From the NCBI RefSeq assembly GCF_024584785.1, contig NZ_CP074112.1, positions 868,001 through 932,000 on the forward strand: 64,000 nt of DNA, in the 5' to 3' direction. Origin of the DNA: Idiomarina loihiensis (lineage in GTDB: Bacteria > Pseudomonadota > Gammaproteobacteria > Enterobacterales > Alteromonadaceae). A model generated the notes under the pieces. It was not told the origin of the DNA. It saw only the letters and a program-made list of their open reading frames with translations, and searched no databases. This document shows positions 28,665 through 41,492 of this stretch, one piece after another; the stretch's first letter is position 1; each line of letters starts with the position of its first letter. A program made the position numbers and the translations under genes.

Positions 28665-31600
28665 ATGGTTCAAGTAGTTAACGAGTTACCTAGTTATGCA
28701 GCCTATGAACGGCGTCAACAACGCATACAAAGTGTTTATCAGGCCTACTTATTAGAACTAGAACGCGCCCAGTTTGACGGCGATATAGATGGTTCCTACA
28801 GTGGCCGCTTAATTGCGGCTACTGATAACAGCGTCTATCAACAATTGCCGCAAGCGGTGCTGTATCCTCGGACGCAAGCAGCACTGCAACAAGCCTTTCA
28901 ACTGGCGCAGCAAGCTGCGTTCAGAAGTATTCAATTTACGCCTCGAGGCGGCGGTACTGGTACCAACGGGCAGTCGTTAACGGCTGGCATTGTTATCGAT
29001 TTAAGCCGCTACTTTAATCAGGTGTTAGAGATTGACCCAGAACGAGCCTGGGTACGCTGCCAAAGCGGTGTGGTTAAAGATGCGTTAAACGACGCAGTGC
29101 GACCCCACGGGTTTTTTTTCAGTCCTGACTTATCCACCAGTAATCGCGCCACGATTGGCGGCATGATCAATACCGATGCCTCCGGACAAGGCTCATTAGT
29201 GTATGGTAAAACCAGTGATCACATCTTAGAGTTGCGTGCAGTTTTACTTAATGGCGAGGTGCTACACACAGCGCCAATAAGCCTGCAACAAGCGCAAGAA
29301 AAGGCTCGTGGAGAGAGCTTAGAAGCTGCCATTTATCGCCAAGTTCTAGCGACTTGCGTTGATAAACGAGCTGCTATATGTGCAAAATTCCCGCCTTTAA
29401 ATCGATTTTTAACCGGCTACGATCTCAAGCATTGCTATGATGAAGATCGCCAACTCATTGACCTTTCCAGGCTTTTAGCCGGCTCTGAAGGAACGCTTGC
29501 GATCATCGTTGAGGCTAAACTGAACTTAACCTTGATTCCGCAGCACAAGGTGTTGGTTAATGTTAAGTATGATGATTTTCAATCGGCTCTGCGGCATGCC
29601 CCAGCCTTAGTGCAGGCACGTGCTACTTCAGTGGAAACCATTGATAGCAACGTTTTAGATTTAGCCCGCAATGATATTATTTGGCATCAAGTTGCTAGCC
29701 AATTAGAAGATGTTGCCGATAAGCCGATGCGCGGCATTAATATGGTTGAATTTACTGCGGTTGCGAAAGCGGATATCGATGACAAAGTAGCGTCTCTTTG
29801 CCAGCAGCTTGAGCACTTGATCGCTAACCAAGCAGAGCGGGGCATTATTGGTTATCAGGTTTGTGCCGATGGCAAGAGTATTCAAAATATTTATGCCATG
29901 CGCAAGAAAGCAGTCGGTTTGTTAGGGGCTACCAAAGGTCGCCGTAAACCCGTTGCTTTCGCGGAAGATACGGCAGTCCCGCCCGAGCATTTGGCTGACT
30001 TTATTTTAGAGTTTCGTGCCATTCTCGATCGCGAGCAATTGCATTACGGCATGTTTGGCCACGTCGATGCGGGAGTGTTGCATGTGCGTCCAGCGCTCGA
30101 CATGACCAATCCTGATGACGAGCAGCTACTAAGAAAAATCAGTGATCAAGTAGCCGCACTAACCGCCAAGTACGGTGGCTTGATGTGGGGCGAACACGGT
30201 AAAGGCTACCGCTCTGAGTATGCGCCAAAGTTCTTTGGGGATGAACTCTATCAAGAACTACAGAAGCTCAAAGCTGTATTCGACCCTGATAATCGTCTTA
30301 ATCCAGGCAAAATTTGTACCCCGTGGGGAACCTCAGCGAGTTTAGTATCCGTCGATGCTACCAAACGTGGTTTTTATGATCGGCAAATTCCCATTCATGT
30401 GCAGGAGAGTTATCAGCCGGCGCTGAACTGTAATGGCAACGGCTTATGTTTTAACTACGATGCCGATTCAGCCATGTGTCCGTCATTTAAAGCCACCGGC
30501 GATAGACGTTTTTCACCTAAGGGTCGTGCCACGTTAATTCGTGAATGGCTGCGACTTAACGCCGAACACGGGTTTGATGCAAGCCAACCACCAGCTGCCA
30601 AATGGCATCCCATGAAAGCTGTTACAGGGGCCTTTGCGGATGATTTTAATCACGAAGTAAAAGCTGCGATGGATAGCTGTCTAGCCTGTAAAGCTTGTGC
30701 TAGTCAGTGTCCGGTAAAAGTTGATGTGCCAGCGTTTCGGGCGCGGTTTCTAGAGTGGTATCACCATAAATATCGGCGTCCAGCTAAAGACTTCTTAGTG
30801 AAACAAGTCGAGACGTTGGCCAGTGGCTTAGCGCGAGCGCCGCGGTTAGCAAATTGGCTGACTCACAATGGTTTCAGCAGATGGGTAACTAAGCGTTGGT
30901 TTGGCTATGTGGACGCACCTAAATTGTCGGTACCTACGCTCCATAAGCGTTGGCAACAACGCCAATGGTTGAGCATGGATGAGCAGCAATTGACCGCGCA
31001 TGTGACTACCTTGACCAGCGCACAGCGCGACAACATTGTGGTTGTGGTGCAAGACCCTTTTACTAGTTTTTATGAAGCAGAACTGGTGGAGGCATTTGGT
31101 ACGTTAGCCAGCCATCTTGGCTTTCAGCCGATCTTGTTGCGCTTTGCCGGTAACGGTAAGGCCCAGCATGTAAAAGGCTATTTAAAAGATTTTGCTAAAA
31201 CTGCAAACCGTGTAGCAAAACAGCTTAATCACGTTAGTCAACTGCAGTTACCCATGGTAGGTTTAGATGCATCTACCGTACTTTGTTTACACGACGAATA
31301 CCGTAGCGTGCTCACTGAGCCGCTAAACTATCAGGTGCAATTGAGTCAAACTTGGTTGCTTGATGTGCTGCCCAGTAGGGTGGAGCGGGTAGCAGTGGCT
31401 ACGCCTAACTTAGATTTGCAATTGCTCACCCATTGTACCGAGCAAACCGCCATGCCTAAGGCTGCTAGTGAATGGCAACAAATTTTTGCGCTATGGCAGA
31501 TACCTTTAGCGATGGCTAACACGGGGTGTTGTGGTATGGCCGGAACCTTTGGCCATGAAAGCAATAATCAAGCTATTAGTACCAAGCTGTACGATTTGAG

Positions 31601-31733
31601 TTGGCGTAACAAGGTTGAGCGAGAGGTGGTAACTTTGGCGACGGGTTTTTCTTGTCGTAGTCAAGTAGAACGCCACAGCCCCAGCAAGCGGGCATTACAC
31701 CCGCTGCAGTGGCTAGCAGCAAACTGCAGGTAA
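28665..31733 (+). CDS. ydiJ: FAD/FeS D-2-hydroxyglutarate dehydrogenase-like YdiJ
   Basis: Large oxidoreductase of 1022 aa (E. coli YdiJ 1018), reported to oxidise D-2-hydroxyglutarate to 2-oxoglutarate. Start ATG 28665 is 11 bp after AAGGAA; the GTG at 28656 is too close to that site. Layout: N-terminal FAD-binding PCMH domain (TPRGGGTGTNGQSL, FSPDLSTSNRATIGGMINTDASGQGS), FAD-oxidase C-domain (MFGHVDAGVLHVRP, DPDNRLNPGKI), an iron-sulphur region with CNGNGLC and CLACKACASQCPVKVD, and a C-terminal CCG-like segment (GCCGMAGTFGHE). It lies 39 bp after ppsA and may be read through from it. Confidence 0.93.
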   Translation: MVQVVNELPSYAAYERRQQRIQSVYQAYLLELERAQFDGDIDGSYSGRLIAATDNSVYQQLPQAVLYPRTQAALQQAFQLAQQAAFRSIQFTPRGGGTGTNGQSLTAGIVIDLSRYFNQVLEIDPERAWVRCQSGVVKDALNDAVRPHGFFFSPDLSTSNRATIGGMINTDASGQGSLVYGKTSDHILELRAVLLNGEVLHTAPISLQQAQEKARGESLEAAIYRQVLATCVDKRAAICAKFPPLNRFLTGYDLKHCYDEDRQLIDLSRLLAGSEGTLAIIVEAKLNLTLIPQHKVLVNVKYDDFQSALRHAPALVQARATSVETIDSNVLDLARNDIIWHQVASQLEDVADKPMRGINMVEFTAVAKADIDDKVASLCQQLEHLIANQAERGIIGYQVCADGKSIQNIYAMRKKAVGLLGATKGRRKPVAFAEDTAVPPEHLADFILEFRAILDREQLHYGMFGHVDAGVLHVRPALDMTNPDDEQLLRKISDQVAALTAKYGGLMWGEHGKGYRSEYAPKFFGDELYQELQKLKAVFDPDNRLNPGKICTPWGTSASLVSVDATKRGFYDRQIPIHVQESYQPALNCNGNGLCFNYDADSAMCPSFKATGDRRFSPKGRATLIREWLRLNAEHGFDASQPPAAKWHPMKAVTGAFADDFNHEVKAAMDSCLACKACASQCPVKVDVPAFRARFLEWYHHKYRRPAKDFLVKQVETLASGLARAPRLANWLTHNGFSRWVTKRWFGYVDAPKLSVPTLHKRWQQRQWLSMDEQQLTAHVTTLTSAQRDNIVVVVQDPFTSFYEAELVEAFGTLASHLGFQPILLRFAGNGKAQHVKGYLKDFAKTANRVAKQLNHVSQLQLPMVGLDASTVLCLHDEYRSVLTEPLNYQVQLSQTWLLDVLPSRVERVAVATPNLDLQLLTHCTEQTAMPKAASEWQQIFALWQIPLAMANTGCCGMAGTFGHESNNQAISTKLYDLSWRNKVEREVVTLATGFSCRSQVERHSPSKRALHPLQWLAANCR

Positions 31734-31747
31734 TTAACCTGCAGTTT
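31721..31747. terminator. Hairpin spanning the abutting ydiJ and leucine dehydrogenase stops
   Basis: Perfect 11-bp stem AAACTGCAGGT / ACCTGCAGTTT (31721-31731, 31737-31747) with loop AATTA. The two stop codons (31731-31733 on + and 31734-31736 on -) abut in its centre. Four T follow on +, three on -, so it is a compact bidirectional terminator candidate built from coding DNA. Confidence 0.65.
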
Positions 31748-32786
31748 TAGCGGCTTTCGCGTTAGCGATAATTTCTTGTGCCATTTGATCTGCGATTTGT
31801 CCAGTTGGACGCTTCTCAGCTGCTGAACGGGCAAAGATCTTATCTAGCGTATCGTAGATGTCACGCACACGCTGGTCGGTTTCAGCGCGGCTCATGTTAG
31901 CAGCTTCGCTACAAACGTGAATCACACCACCGGCGTTAATAACGTAATCTGGTGCATACAGAATGCCCATATCCATCACCACCTGGTCGTGGGCTGGCGT
32001 TGCTAACTGGTTGTTGGCGCTGCCAGCAATAACCTTGGCTTTGATTTGTTTCAGAGTATCGTCATTTACGGTGGCACCTAGGGCACAAGGTGAATAGACA
32101 TCAACATCTAATCCATAAATTTCGTCTAAACCAACAACAGTGGCATTCAGCTCTTGCGCTGCACGGGCACATGCTTCTTCATTAATATCGGTAACGAACA
32201 GCTGTGCGCCTTCTTTATGGCAATATTCAGCGAAATCGTAGCCTACCGCGCCCAAGCCTTGCACAGCAATTTTTAAGCCTTGTAGATTATCACTACCGAA
32301 TTTATGTTTAGCTGCCGCTTTAAGGCCTAAATAGGTACCTAGTGCAGTGTGAGGTGATGGATCACCGGCTTTCTCTGCGGTTCCTGCGACAAAGTTAGTT
32401 TCTTCAGCAACGTAGGCAATATCGCTGGTACGGATATTAACATCCTCAGCAGTGATATAGCGGCCACTTAAAGAATTAACGAAACGACCATAGGCACGCA
32501 TTAACTCAGGCGTTTTAATGGTTTTAGCATCACCAATAATAACTGCTTTACCGCCGCCTAATGGCAACCCGGCCATCGCACTTTTATAAGTCATACCGCG
32601 CGATAAGCGCAGCACGTCGGTTAATGCTTCAGCTGACGAGGCGTAGTTCCACAAACGGGTACCGCCCAAGCTTGGGCCTAAGGTGGTGTCGTGGATAGCA
32701 ATAATCGCTTTTAAGCCGGTTTCTTTATCATGACAAAACACGACTTGTTCGTGTTGGTCGAACTCTTTGTGTTCGAATAGAGACAT
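31734..32786 (-). CDS. Leucine (branched-chain amino acid) dehydrogenase
   Basis: NAD-dependent oxidative deamination of leucine, valine or isoleucine. The product is 350 aa. The catalytic lysines are at positions 68 (MTYKSA) and 80 (LGGGKAVIIGD), exactly as in characterised Bacillus leucine dehydrogenase. The C-terminal half has the Rossmann motif VQGLGAVGYDFAEY and VINAGGVIHV. The octameric leucine type is more likely than glutamate or phenylalanine dehydrogenase from length and from the LiuR-like box upstream. The stop directly abuts that of the convergent ydiJ. Confidence 0.92.
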   Translation of the reverse strand: MSLFEHKEFDQHEQVVFCHDKETGLKAIIAIHDTTLGPSLGGTRLWNYASSAEALTDVLRLSRGMTYKSAMAGLPLGGGKAVIIGDAKTIKTPELMRAYGRFVNSLSGRYITAEDVNIRTSDIAYVAEETNFVAGTAEKAGDPSPHTALGTYLGLKAAAKHKFGSDNLQGLKIAVQGLGAVGYDFAEYCHKEGAQLFVTDINEEACARAAQELNATVVGLDEIYGLDVDVYSPCALGATVNDDTLKQIKAKVIAGSANNQLATPAHDQVVMDMGILYAPDYVINAGGVIHVCSEAANMSRAETDQRVRDIYDTLDKIFARSAAEKRPTGQIADQMAQEIIANAKAAKTAG

Positions 32787-33060
32787 TCTAGGTAATCCTC
32801 GTTCATCCCAAAAATTGCGCGAACAATATCACTTTGCTAGGTATTTCACCAGTGAATTGCGGAAATAAAACGTTAACGTAAACGTAAACTTTTGCAACCA
32901 AATATTACCCAGTTGAAATGATTGCGTTTGTAACAAATCTGCGTAGTATTGTTAGGGTAGGTAGCCAGCACAACTCCGATCAGTGATAATCTGAGTTGCT
33001 AGTTCACCTAGTGAACGTCTAACAACAAATTGATAAAAACAGACAAAAGGACCAAGCAGT
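32787..33060. promoter_or_regulatory. Divergent control region with two TTCACC-AGTGAA motifs
   Basis: A 274-bp region between leucine dehydrogenase and the 33061 gene. Besides the LiuR-like box it holds two near-identical short palindromes: TTCACCAGTGAA (32845-32856) and TTCACCTAGTGAA (33003-33015), about 158 bp apart centre to centre. A weak promoter TTGCGT-N16-TAGTAT (32922-32949) points to the + gene. No gene found in it. Confidence 0.4.
32873..32888 (-). promoter_or_regulatory. LiuR-like operator upstream of leucine dehydrogenase
   Basis: On the - strand the sequence reads TTTACGTTTACGTTAA, about 90 bp upstream of the dehydrogenase ATG. As I recall, the MerR-family regulator LiuR, which controls branched-chain amino acid breakdown in Alteromonadales and relatives, recognises a palindrome of the TTTACGTTTACGTnAA type. 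The fit between site and gene function supports the call; the liuR gene is not in the window. Confidence 0.6.
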
Positions 33061-33491
33061 ATGGCCGAACCATCAACCCCACAATCTCCGGATCAGTTAA
33101 CCGACGAGCAACGTACCACTTGGGTACGTGAACACTTTCAAGCGGCCAATAAATTTCTTGCGGAACAAGGCATCATTACTGAGCGCGTGCTAACCAAAGA
33201 AAGTCGTTACATTGCCCCTATTGTGGCCGTGTGGAAATTCCAAACCCAAGACAAAAAAGAAGTTTGGGTGATTAATGGTGACGTACCCACGGATTTAGCC
33301 GCTGGCAAAAATGCCAAAGACGCGCGCGATGCAACGCGTCATTTTTCGTTACAATGGCAAGTAAAAGCGGAAGTTGTAGCTCATCAAGCGCAAGGCGACC
33401 GGCAACAACTTAACTATGCTAACTACTTAGTGAACCGCGCTGAGCAGTTGTATGATGTGTTTGAAGACGAAAAATTATGGCAACAGCACGC

Positions 33492-33495
<4 letters not shown>
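33061..33495 (+). CDS. Conserved hypothetical protein, probably DUF4826 family
   Basis: A soluble 144-aa protein with no signal peptide or membrane segment. It begins with a proline/glutamine-rich tail and then a compact alpha/beta-looking body with RVLTKESRYIAPIVAVWKF, EVWVINGDVPTD and DARDATRHFSLQWQ. It resembles what I recall as DUF4826, small proteins in Alteromonadales with no known function. A ribosome binding site (AAAAGGA) precedes the ATG. Single gene between leucine dehydrogenase and roxA. Its last three codons and stop are identical to those of convergent roxA because both lie in one palindrome. Confidence 0.75.
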
Positions 33496-36695
<3,200 letters not shown>

Positions 36696-36699
<4 letters not shown>

Positions 36700-37847
36700 A
36701 GCAACACCTCGTGGTCAGCTAAACGAGCTTCAATAATGCCACCACCTAAACAAACCTCATCAGCATAAAATACGGCTGATTGGCCAGGGGTAACCGCTGC
36801 TACCGGTTGGTCAAATACCACTTGCATCCGGCCATCAGGAAGAGGCGTTACAGTACAAGGAATATCTTGCTGGCGATAACGGGTCTTCACCACACAGGTG
36901 AACGGCTGTTGCCGCTGCTCGCGGTCAACCCAATGCAGTTGCCCGGCAACTAAGCCTGTTGAATACAAGCGCGGATGATGTTTACCTTGGGCTACGACCA
37001 AGATGTTACGCTGCACATCTTTATCAACCACGTACCAAGGCTCGTCGCCAGCATCTGCTAACCCACCTATGTGTAAGCCTTTACGCTGCCCTAAGGTGTG
37101 ATACATCAAGCCTTCGTGCTGCCCTAAATGGTGCCCATCAACAGATTCAATGGGGCCGGGTTGAGCCGGTAAATACTGCTGCAAAAAATCTTTGAATTTG
37201 CGCTCGCCAATAAAACAAATTCCGGTAGAGTCTTTTTTGTCTGCGGTTACTAAGCCTTGTTGTTCCGCAATTTTGCGTACTTCCGGCTTTTCTAGTTCCC
37301 CCACCGGAAACAGCGTTTGTGCAACATGGCTGTGGGCAAGAGTGTACAAAAAGTAACTTTGGTCTTTGTTGCTATCGAGCCCGCGTAACAGCTGAAATTT
37401 ACCTTCATGTTCCCGGCGCCGCACATAGTGCCCAGTAGCAATGTAATCAGCATCCAACGCAACCGCAGCAAATTCTAAAAAGGCTTTGAATTTGATTTCT
37501 TTGTTGCACATGATGTCCGGGTTAGGGGTGCGGCCGGCACGATATTCCGCCAAAAAATACTCAAACACATTATCCCAGTATTCAGCGGCAAAATTAACGG
37601 TATGTAACGGTATGCCTAAGGTTGCACATACAGCTTCAGCATCGGCAAGATCACTGGCGGCGGCACAATACTCGTCGGTATCGTCTTCTTCCCAGTTTTT
37701 CATAAACAAGCCTTCTACCTGATAGCCTTGCTGCATTAGCAAGTAGGCAGAAACAGACGAATCCACACCGCCGGACATTCCGACGATAACTTTGTTACCG
37801 GCTGCAGGGTTTGCAGGGCTGGTAGGGGCATGCAGGCTAGCTGACAT
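36696..37847 (-). CDS. mnmA: tRNA-specific 2-thiouridylase MnmA
   Basis: Installs sulphur at uridine 34 of tRNA Lys, Glu and Gln. The product is 383 aa. The N-terminal PP-loop is [18 protein letters not shown]; catalytic cysteines are seen in [11 protein letters not shown] and [11 protein letters not shown], and the C-terminal region has [11 protein letters not shown] and GQSAVFY. A 15-residue extension ([15 protein letters not shown]) precedes the family start, and no internal Met offers a better one. A 4-bp overlap links it to hflD. Confidence 0.97.
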
Positions 37848-37894
37848 CGTGGTGTTAGATCCTAACGTTATACAAGAAAATTAATGGTGCTATT

Positions 37895-38548
37895 TTACCA
37901 CACCGGAGGCTCTTCACGCCACTCACCTGGCTGCATTTGACGGAGCAAGAAGGGGCCAATACCGGCGCGAATAAGACGTAAGGTTGGCAAGCCCACGGCT
38001 GCAGTCATGCGGCGTACTTGGCGGTTGCGGCCTTCGGTGATTTTTAGGCACAACCAACTATCAGGTACACTCAGGCGTTCGCGCACAGGTGGGTTGCGCG
38101 GCCATAGGTTTTGCGGCTCTGGCATGACCATGACTTCTGCCGGCAAGGTTATCCCATCATTTAATTCTACGCCTTGGCGCAGTTGTTGTAACGCTTCAGC
38201 CGTTGGTTCGCCTTCTACCTGTACCCAATAGGTTTTCTGGAGTTTCTGGCTAGGGTGGCTTATCTTATGCTGTAACACGCCGTCATTAGTTAGTAACAAT
38301 AGGCCTTCACTATCCTTGTCTAAGCGTCCAGCCGGATAGACATCGTTATGGGGGATTAAGCCCTTTAAGGTTTGTTCATCGGCGCTACCGGAAAATTGGG
38401 AAAGCACCCCGTAAGGCTTGTTTAAAAGCACTAGTTTCGGGTTGGCGGTGCGCGGTCGAGCCGCAGCGCCTGAGTTGGGACTGCGCTTGCGTGAACGTCG
38501 ACGAAAGGTTGCCGAAGCGGGTTTTGCGGTTGCCATAGGAATATCCAT
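37895..38548 (-). CDS. rluE: 23S rRNA pseudouridine(2457) synthase RluE
   Basis: RsuA-family pseudouridine synthase of 217 aa. The catalytic aspartate is in AGRLDKDSEGLLLLTNDG; other motifs are LLNKPYGVLSQFSG and ITEGRNRQVRRMTAAVGLPTLRLIR. There is no S4 domain, as in RluE; the N-terminus is a basic tail (RRRSRKRSPNSGAAARP). Start at 38548 or at the ATG 12 bp further in. It precedes mnmA by about 47 bp, close to the E. coli arrangement except that icd and nudJ are missing here. Confidence 0.93.
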   Translation of the reverse strand: MDIPMATAKPASATFRRRSRKRSPNSGAAARPRTANPKLVLLNKPYGVLSQFSGSADEQTLKGLIPHNDVYPAGRLDKDSEGLLLLTNDGVLQHKISHPSQKLQKTYWVQVEGEPTAEALQQLRQGVELNDGITLPAEVMVMPEPQNLWPRNPPVRERLSVPDSWLCLKITEGRNRQVRRMTAAVGLPTLRLIRAGIGPFLLRQMQPGEWREEPPVW

Positions 38549-38704
38549 TACAGTACTTAAGGCTGATTATCGATATGGATTATCGCACATTTGCTAACAA
38601 TTAGGCAGGTGGTTCGGCTATGGTATGGTGAGTTCTATTCACCTATAATGCATGCTTGATTCGAACAACAGGATCATTTCAGCACTTACAAGGAGAAAAA
38701 TAAC

Positions 38705-39526
38705 GTGGCTGATTACCCCAAAAATCCAAATTATGATGTTCCCCCTGGTGATTTTGCTGCGGCGCTACGCGGTGAAAAAAGCTTTGCGATAGGTCAATTA
38801 TTGCAACGTGCGTGGGATATCACTTTACGCTCATTACCGATGTTATTGATAGCAGGGGTGGTGGTTATTTTAATTAGTATGGTTGTTGGTAGCTTGGTGG
38901 AAGCACTGTTACCTACTAGCGATGTTGTGGTTGACGATTCTGGCGAAGTGAATTGGGCCAGTATTAGCTGGACCAACATCGTACTTTCAAACTTGATCAA
39001 CCAAGCCATTCTAGCTCCTTTTGTTGCTATGCTAGTGCTTATTGGCTTACGTAACGGTGCTGATTTAAAAACGAACTTTGGCCAACTGAAGCAAGTTTTC
39101 GCGTCTACTCCACAATTGGTTTTGATTGTTATAGTGACCACTGCGATCATGGTAGTAGCGGCTGCTACTTTGGTCTTTTTAGGTTCATTCGTGAGTATGG
39201 TGCTAGGCTTTACGCTGATGGCATTAGTTTTGATCTATTTTCAAATCGCCTTTACCTTGGCCGTACCTTTGGTATTAGACCGCGGATTAAGCGCATGGCG
39301 AGCCATCATTGCATCGCTACTGGTGATCAATAAGCAAATGTGGCGCGTATTAGGTTTATATTTGGTGATGTGGATTATTATGTTTATCTCTGCGTTACCG
39401 TTGGGCCTAGGCTTATTATTTACTATTCCTATGTTGTACAACCTAAATGGCGTGTTGTATCACACCCTGATTGGTTGTGCGGCAGCAGAAGGACAAGCTG
39501 AAGTGGTAGTGAATGACCATCAATAA
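38705..39526 (+). CDS. Multi-spanning inner-membrane protein of unknown function
   Basis: I do not recognise the family. The product is 273 aa. A soluble N-terminal 40 residues (with PPGDFAAAL) precede about five hydrophobic segments (roughly 44-67, 95-115, 137-165, 168-190, 212-242). An acidic loop (DVVVDDSGEVNW) between the first two is probably periplasmic. The start is GTG, 9 bp after AAGGAG. A perfect -10 hexamer TATAAT at 38644-38649 lies upstream, though without a good -35. Monocistronic, with a terminator after it. Similar membrane proteins often carry DUF labels such as BPSS1780/YciC-like, but I cannot confirm that. Confidence 0.8.
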   Translation: MADYPKNPNYDVPPGDFAAALRGEKSFAIGQLLQRAWDITLRSLPMLLIAGVVVILISMVVGSLVEALLPTSDVVVDDSGEVNWASISWTNIVLSNLINQAILAPFVAMLVLIGLRNGADLKTNFGQLKQVFASTPQLVLIVIVTTAIMVVAAATLVFLGSFVSMVLGFTLMALVLIYFQIAFTLAVPLVLDRGLSAWRAIIASLLVINKQMWRVLGLYLVMWIIMFISALPLGLGLLFTIPMLYNLNGVLYHTLIGCAAAEGQAEVVVNDHQ

Positions 39527-39559
39527 TGCTTGATCAACCACTTATGTTGGTTTTACGAC

Positions 39560-39590
39560 AGCCCCATCTGCAGCGCCGGTGGGGCTTTTG
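39560..39590 (+). terminator. Intrinsic terminator after the 38705 membrane protein gene
   Basis: Stem AGCCCCA / TGGGGCT (39560-39566, 39580-39586) with a 13-nt partly structured loop, followed by TTTTGTTT. Confidence 0.75.
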
Positions 39591-39625
39591 TTTAACAGAC
39601 TGATAAACCTAAACATGGAGTTTTC

Positions 39626-40501
39626 ATGCGCAAGTTATTTTGGATCTTAGTTGCAGTTGTGATAGCTGTCGCAGTGTGGTTGCCAACACAATTACATCAA
39701 GTTACATCAAGCGAACAACTAAGCAAGACAACAGCAGGGCAGGCGCTGTTAAATGTGCCTGTAGTCACCCAAGTACCAGATTTTAGTGGGTACGCAGATG
39801 TACGCGACAAGAAAAAAGCTTTTTTTGCCTTTTTAGCACCTTTGGTACAGGCAGAAAATGCCCAAATAGAACTCGACCGCGAGCGTATCTTGGCTTTGCA
39901 ACAAAAATCCCAATGGAGCGCAAAAGAACAAGCTTGGTTGTTAAAAATAGCTGATGACTATGGTATTGATGGCGATATTGAACAGGCCAACGAATTATTT
40001 GAGCTGTTATTGCGCCGTGTCGATTTGGTACCTGAAACACTGGTGTTAGTTCAAGCTGCAAATGAATCCGGTTGGGGAGCTTCTCGATTTGCGCAGGATG
40101 CTTTGAATTTATTCGGTCAATGGTGTTTTACCAAGGGCTGTGGCTTGGTGCCCGATGCCCGTGCCGATGAAGCCCGGCATGAAGTTCGCAAGTTTGCTTC
40201 AGTGAATGCCTCGGTGCGCAGTTATTTGCGCAATATCAACACTCATCCAGCGTACTTTGATTTACGCTCACTACGCGCTGAGCGACGTGCGCAAGGCCGC
40301 GATGTACGAGCTTTAGATTTAACGCCAGGGTTACTGAGCTATTCAGAACGCGGGGAAGAGTATATCGCTGAGTTGAACGCCATGATTCGGGTTAATCGGC
40401 CAATCATTATGGATGTGTTAGCTAGTGGCAACGCCGCCGTAAACGACGACGCTGCCCCTCAGAATACGGATACTGTTAGTTCACCATCCGCACCTGAATA
40501 A
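39626..40501 (+). CDS. bax: Bax-like glucosaminidase-domain protein
   Basis: Putative peptidoglycan N-acetylglucosaminidase of 291 aa. An N-terminal signal or anchor ([20 protein letters not shown], about residues 4-23) exports it to the periplasm. The glucosaminidase domain shows [28 protein letters not shown], with the likely catalytic Glu in NESGWG, and [22 protein letters not shown]. The last 26 bp overlap the convergent ttcA. A low-complexity tail ([18 protein letters not shown]) ends it. Confidence 0.92.
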   Translation: MRKLFWILVAVVIAVAVWLPTQLHQVTSSEQLSKTTAGQALLNVPVVTQVPDFSGYADVRDKKKAFFAFLAPLVQAENAQIELDRERILALQQKSQWSAKEQAWLLKIADDYGIDGDIEQANELFELLLRRVDLVPETLVLVQAANESGWGASRFAQDALNLFGQWCFTKGCGLVPDARADEARHEVRKFASVNASVRSYLRNINTHPAYFDLRSLRAERRAQGRDVRALDLTPGLLSYSERGEEYIAELNAMIRVNRPIIMDVLASGNAAVNDDAAPQNTDTVSSPSAPE

Positions 40502-41450
40502 CACCAAGACTACTGGCCGCATCGTTAGCATCGCTAGCGCGGTCAGTGGTTTCGCTATCATCGCTATCGCCACGGTAATTTAGAAAGGTTGTTGGAGTAC
40601 TGTGATCAAAGGCAGTATCACCATCTTGATTAGCTTCGCCGGTGGCAACAATATTTTTAAAGTCATGCAGCTTAGCATCGGCTAAATGAGATGGCACCAC
40701 GTTCTGTAACGCACTGAACATACTTTCAATTCGGCCTGGGTACTGTTTATCCCAGCTCTTAAGTAATTCTTTAATGACTTTACGCTGCAGGTTTTCTTGG
40801 CTGCCACACAAATTGCACGGAATAATCGGAAAGGCCATCTGCTCAGCATATTTGCTGATATCTTTTTCGCTGGCATAAGCTAATGGACGAATCACCACGT
40901 GCTGACCATTGTCGCTGACTAACTTAGGTGGCATTGATTTCATGGTGCCGCCATAAAACATATTGAGCATCATGGTTTCTAGCATATCATCACGGTGATG
41001 CCCCAGTGCAATCTTGGTAGCACCTAACTCTGAGGCTACCCGATACAAAATACCGCGACGTAGACGCGAGCAAAGCGAACAGGTGGTTTTGCCGGCCGGG
41101 ATTTTTTCTTTTACGATACTGTAGGTATCTTCTTCAATGATGCGAAAATCCACGCCTTCGTTAGCTAAATACTCGGGTAAAATATGCTCAGGGAACCCCG
41201 GTTGCTTTTGGTCTAAATTCACCGCAATGATGTCAAACTTGATAGGAGCAATACGCTGCAAAAAGCGCAAAATATCGAGCAAGGTGTAGCTATCTTTACC
41301 ACCCGATAAGCACACCATAACGCGATCGCCATCTTCGATCATATTAAAGTCGCTAATAGCTTCGCCCACTTTGCGACGTAAACGTTTTTGCAATTTGTTG
41401 AAGTTATACTGCTGCTTTTTCTCTTTGGCAGTATTGCTTGCTGCGCTCAT
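40476..41450 (-). CDS. ttcA: tRNA 2-thiocytidine(32) synthetase TtcA
   Basis: Iron-sulphur PP-loop enzyme thiolating C32 of some tRNAs. The product is 324 aa from ATG 41450 ([17 protein letters not shown]), which has AGGG just upstream; an ATG 18 bp earlier is possible. PP-loop [15 protein letters not shown] and the two CxxC pairs [12 protein letters not shown] and [11 protein letters not shown] are intact. Compared with E. coli (311 aa) it has a low-complexity acidic C-terminal tail ([19 protein letters not shown]), part of which overlaps bax. Confidence 0.96.
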   Translation of the reverse strand: MSAASNTAKEKKQQYNFNKLQKRLRRKVGEAISDFNMIEDGDRVMVCLSGGKDSYTLLDILRFLQRIAPIKFDIIAVNLDQKQPGFPEHILPEYLANEGVDFRIIEEDTYSIVKEKIPAGKTTCSLCSRLRRGILYRVASELGATKIALGHHRDDMLETMMLNMFYGGTMKSMPPKLVSDNGQHVVIRPLAYASEKDISKYAEQMAFPIIPCNLCGSQENLQRKVIKELLKSWDKQYPGRIESMFSALQNVVPSHLADAKLHDFKNIVATGEANQDGDTAFDHSTPTTFLNYRGDSDDSETTDRASDANDAASSLGVIQVRMVN

Positions 41451-41492
41451 AAGTACCCTGTGTTGCATTGGCCTAACAAAAATTGGCGGCGA

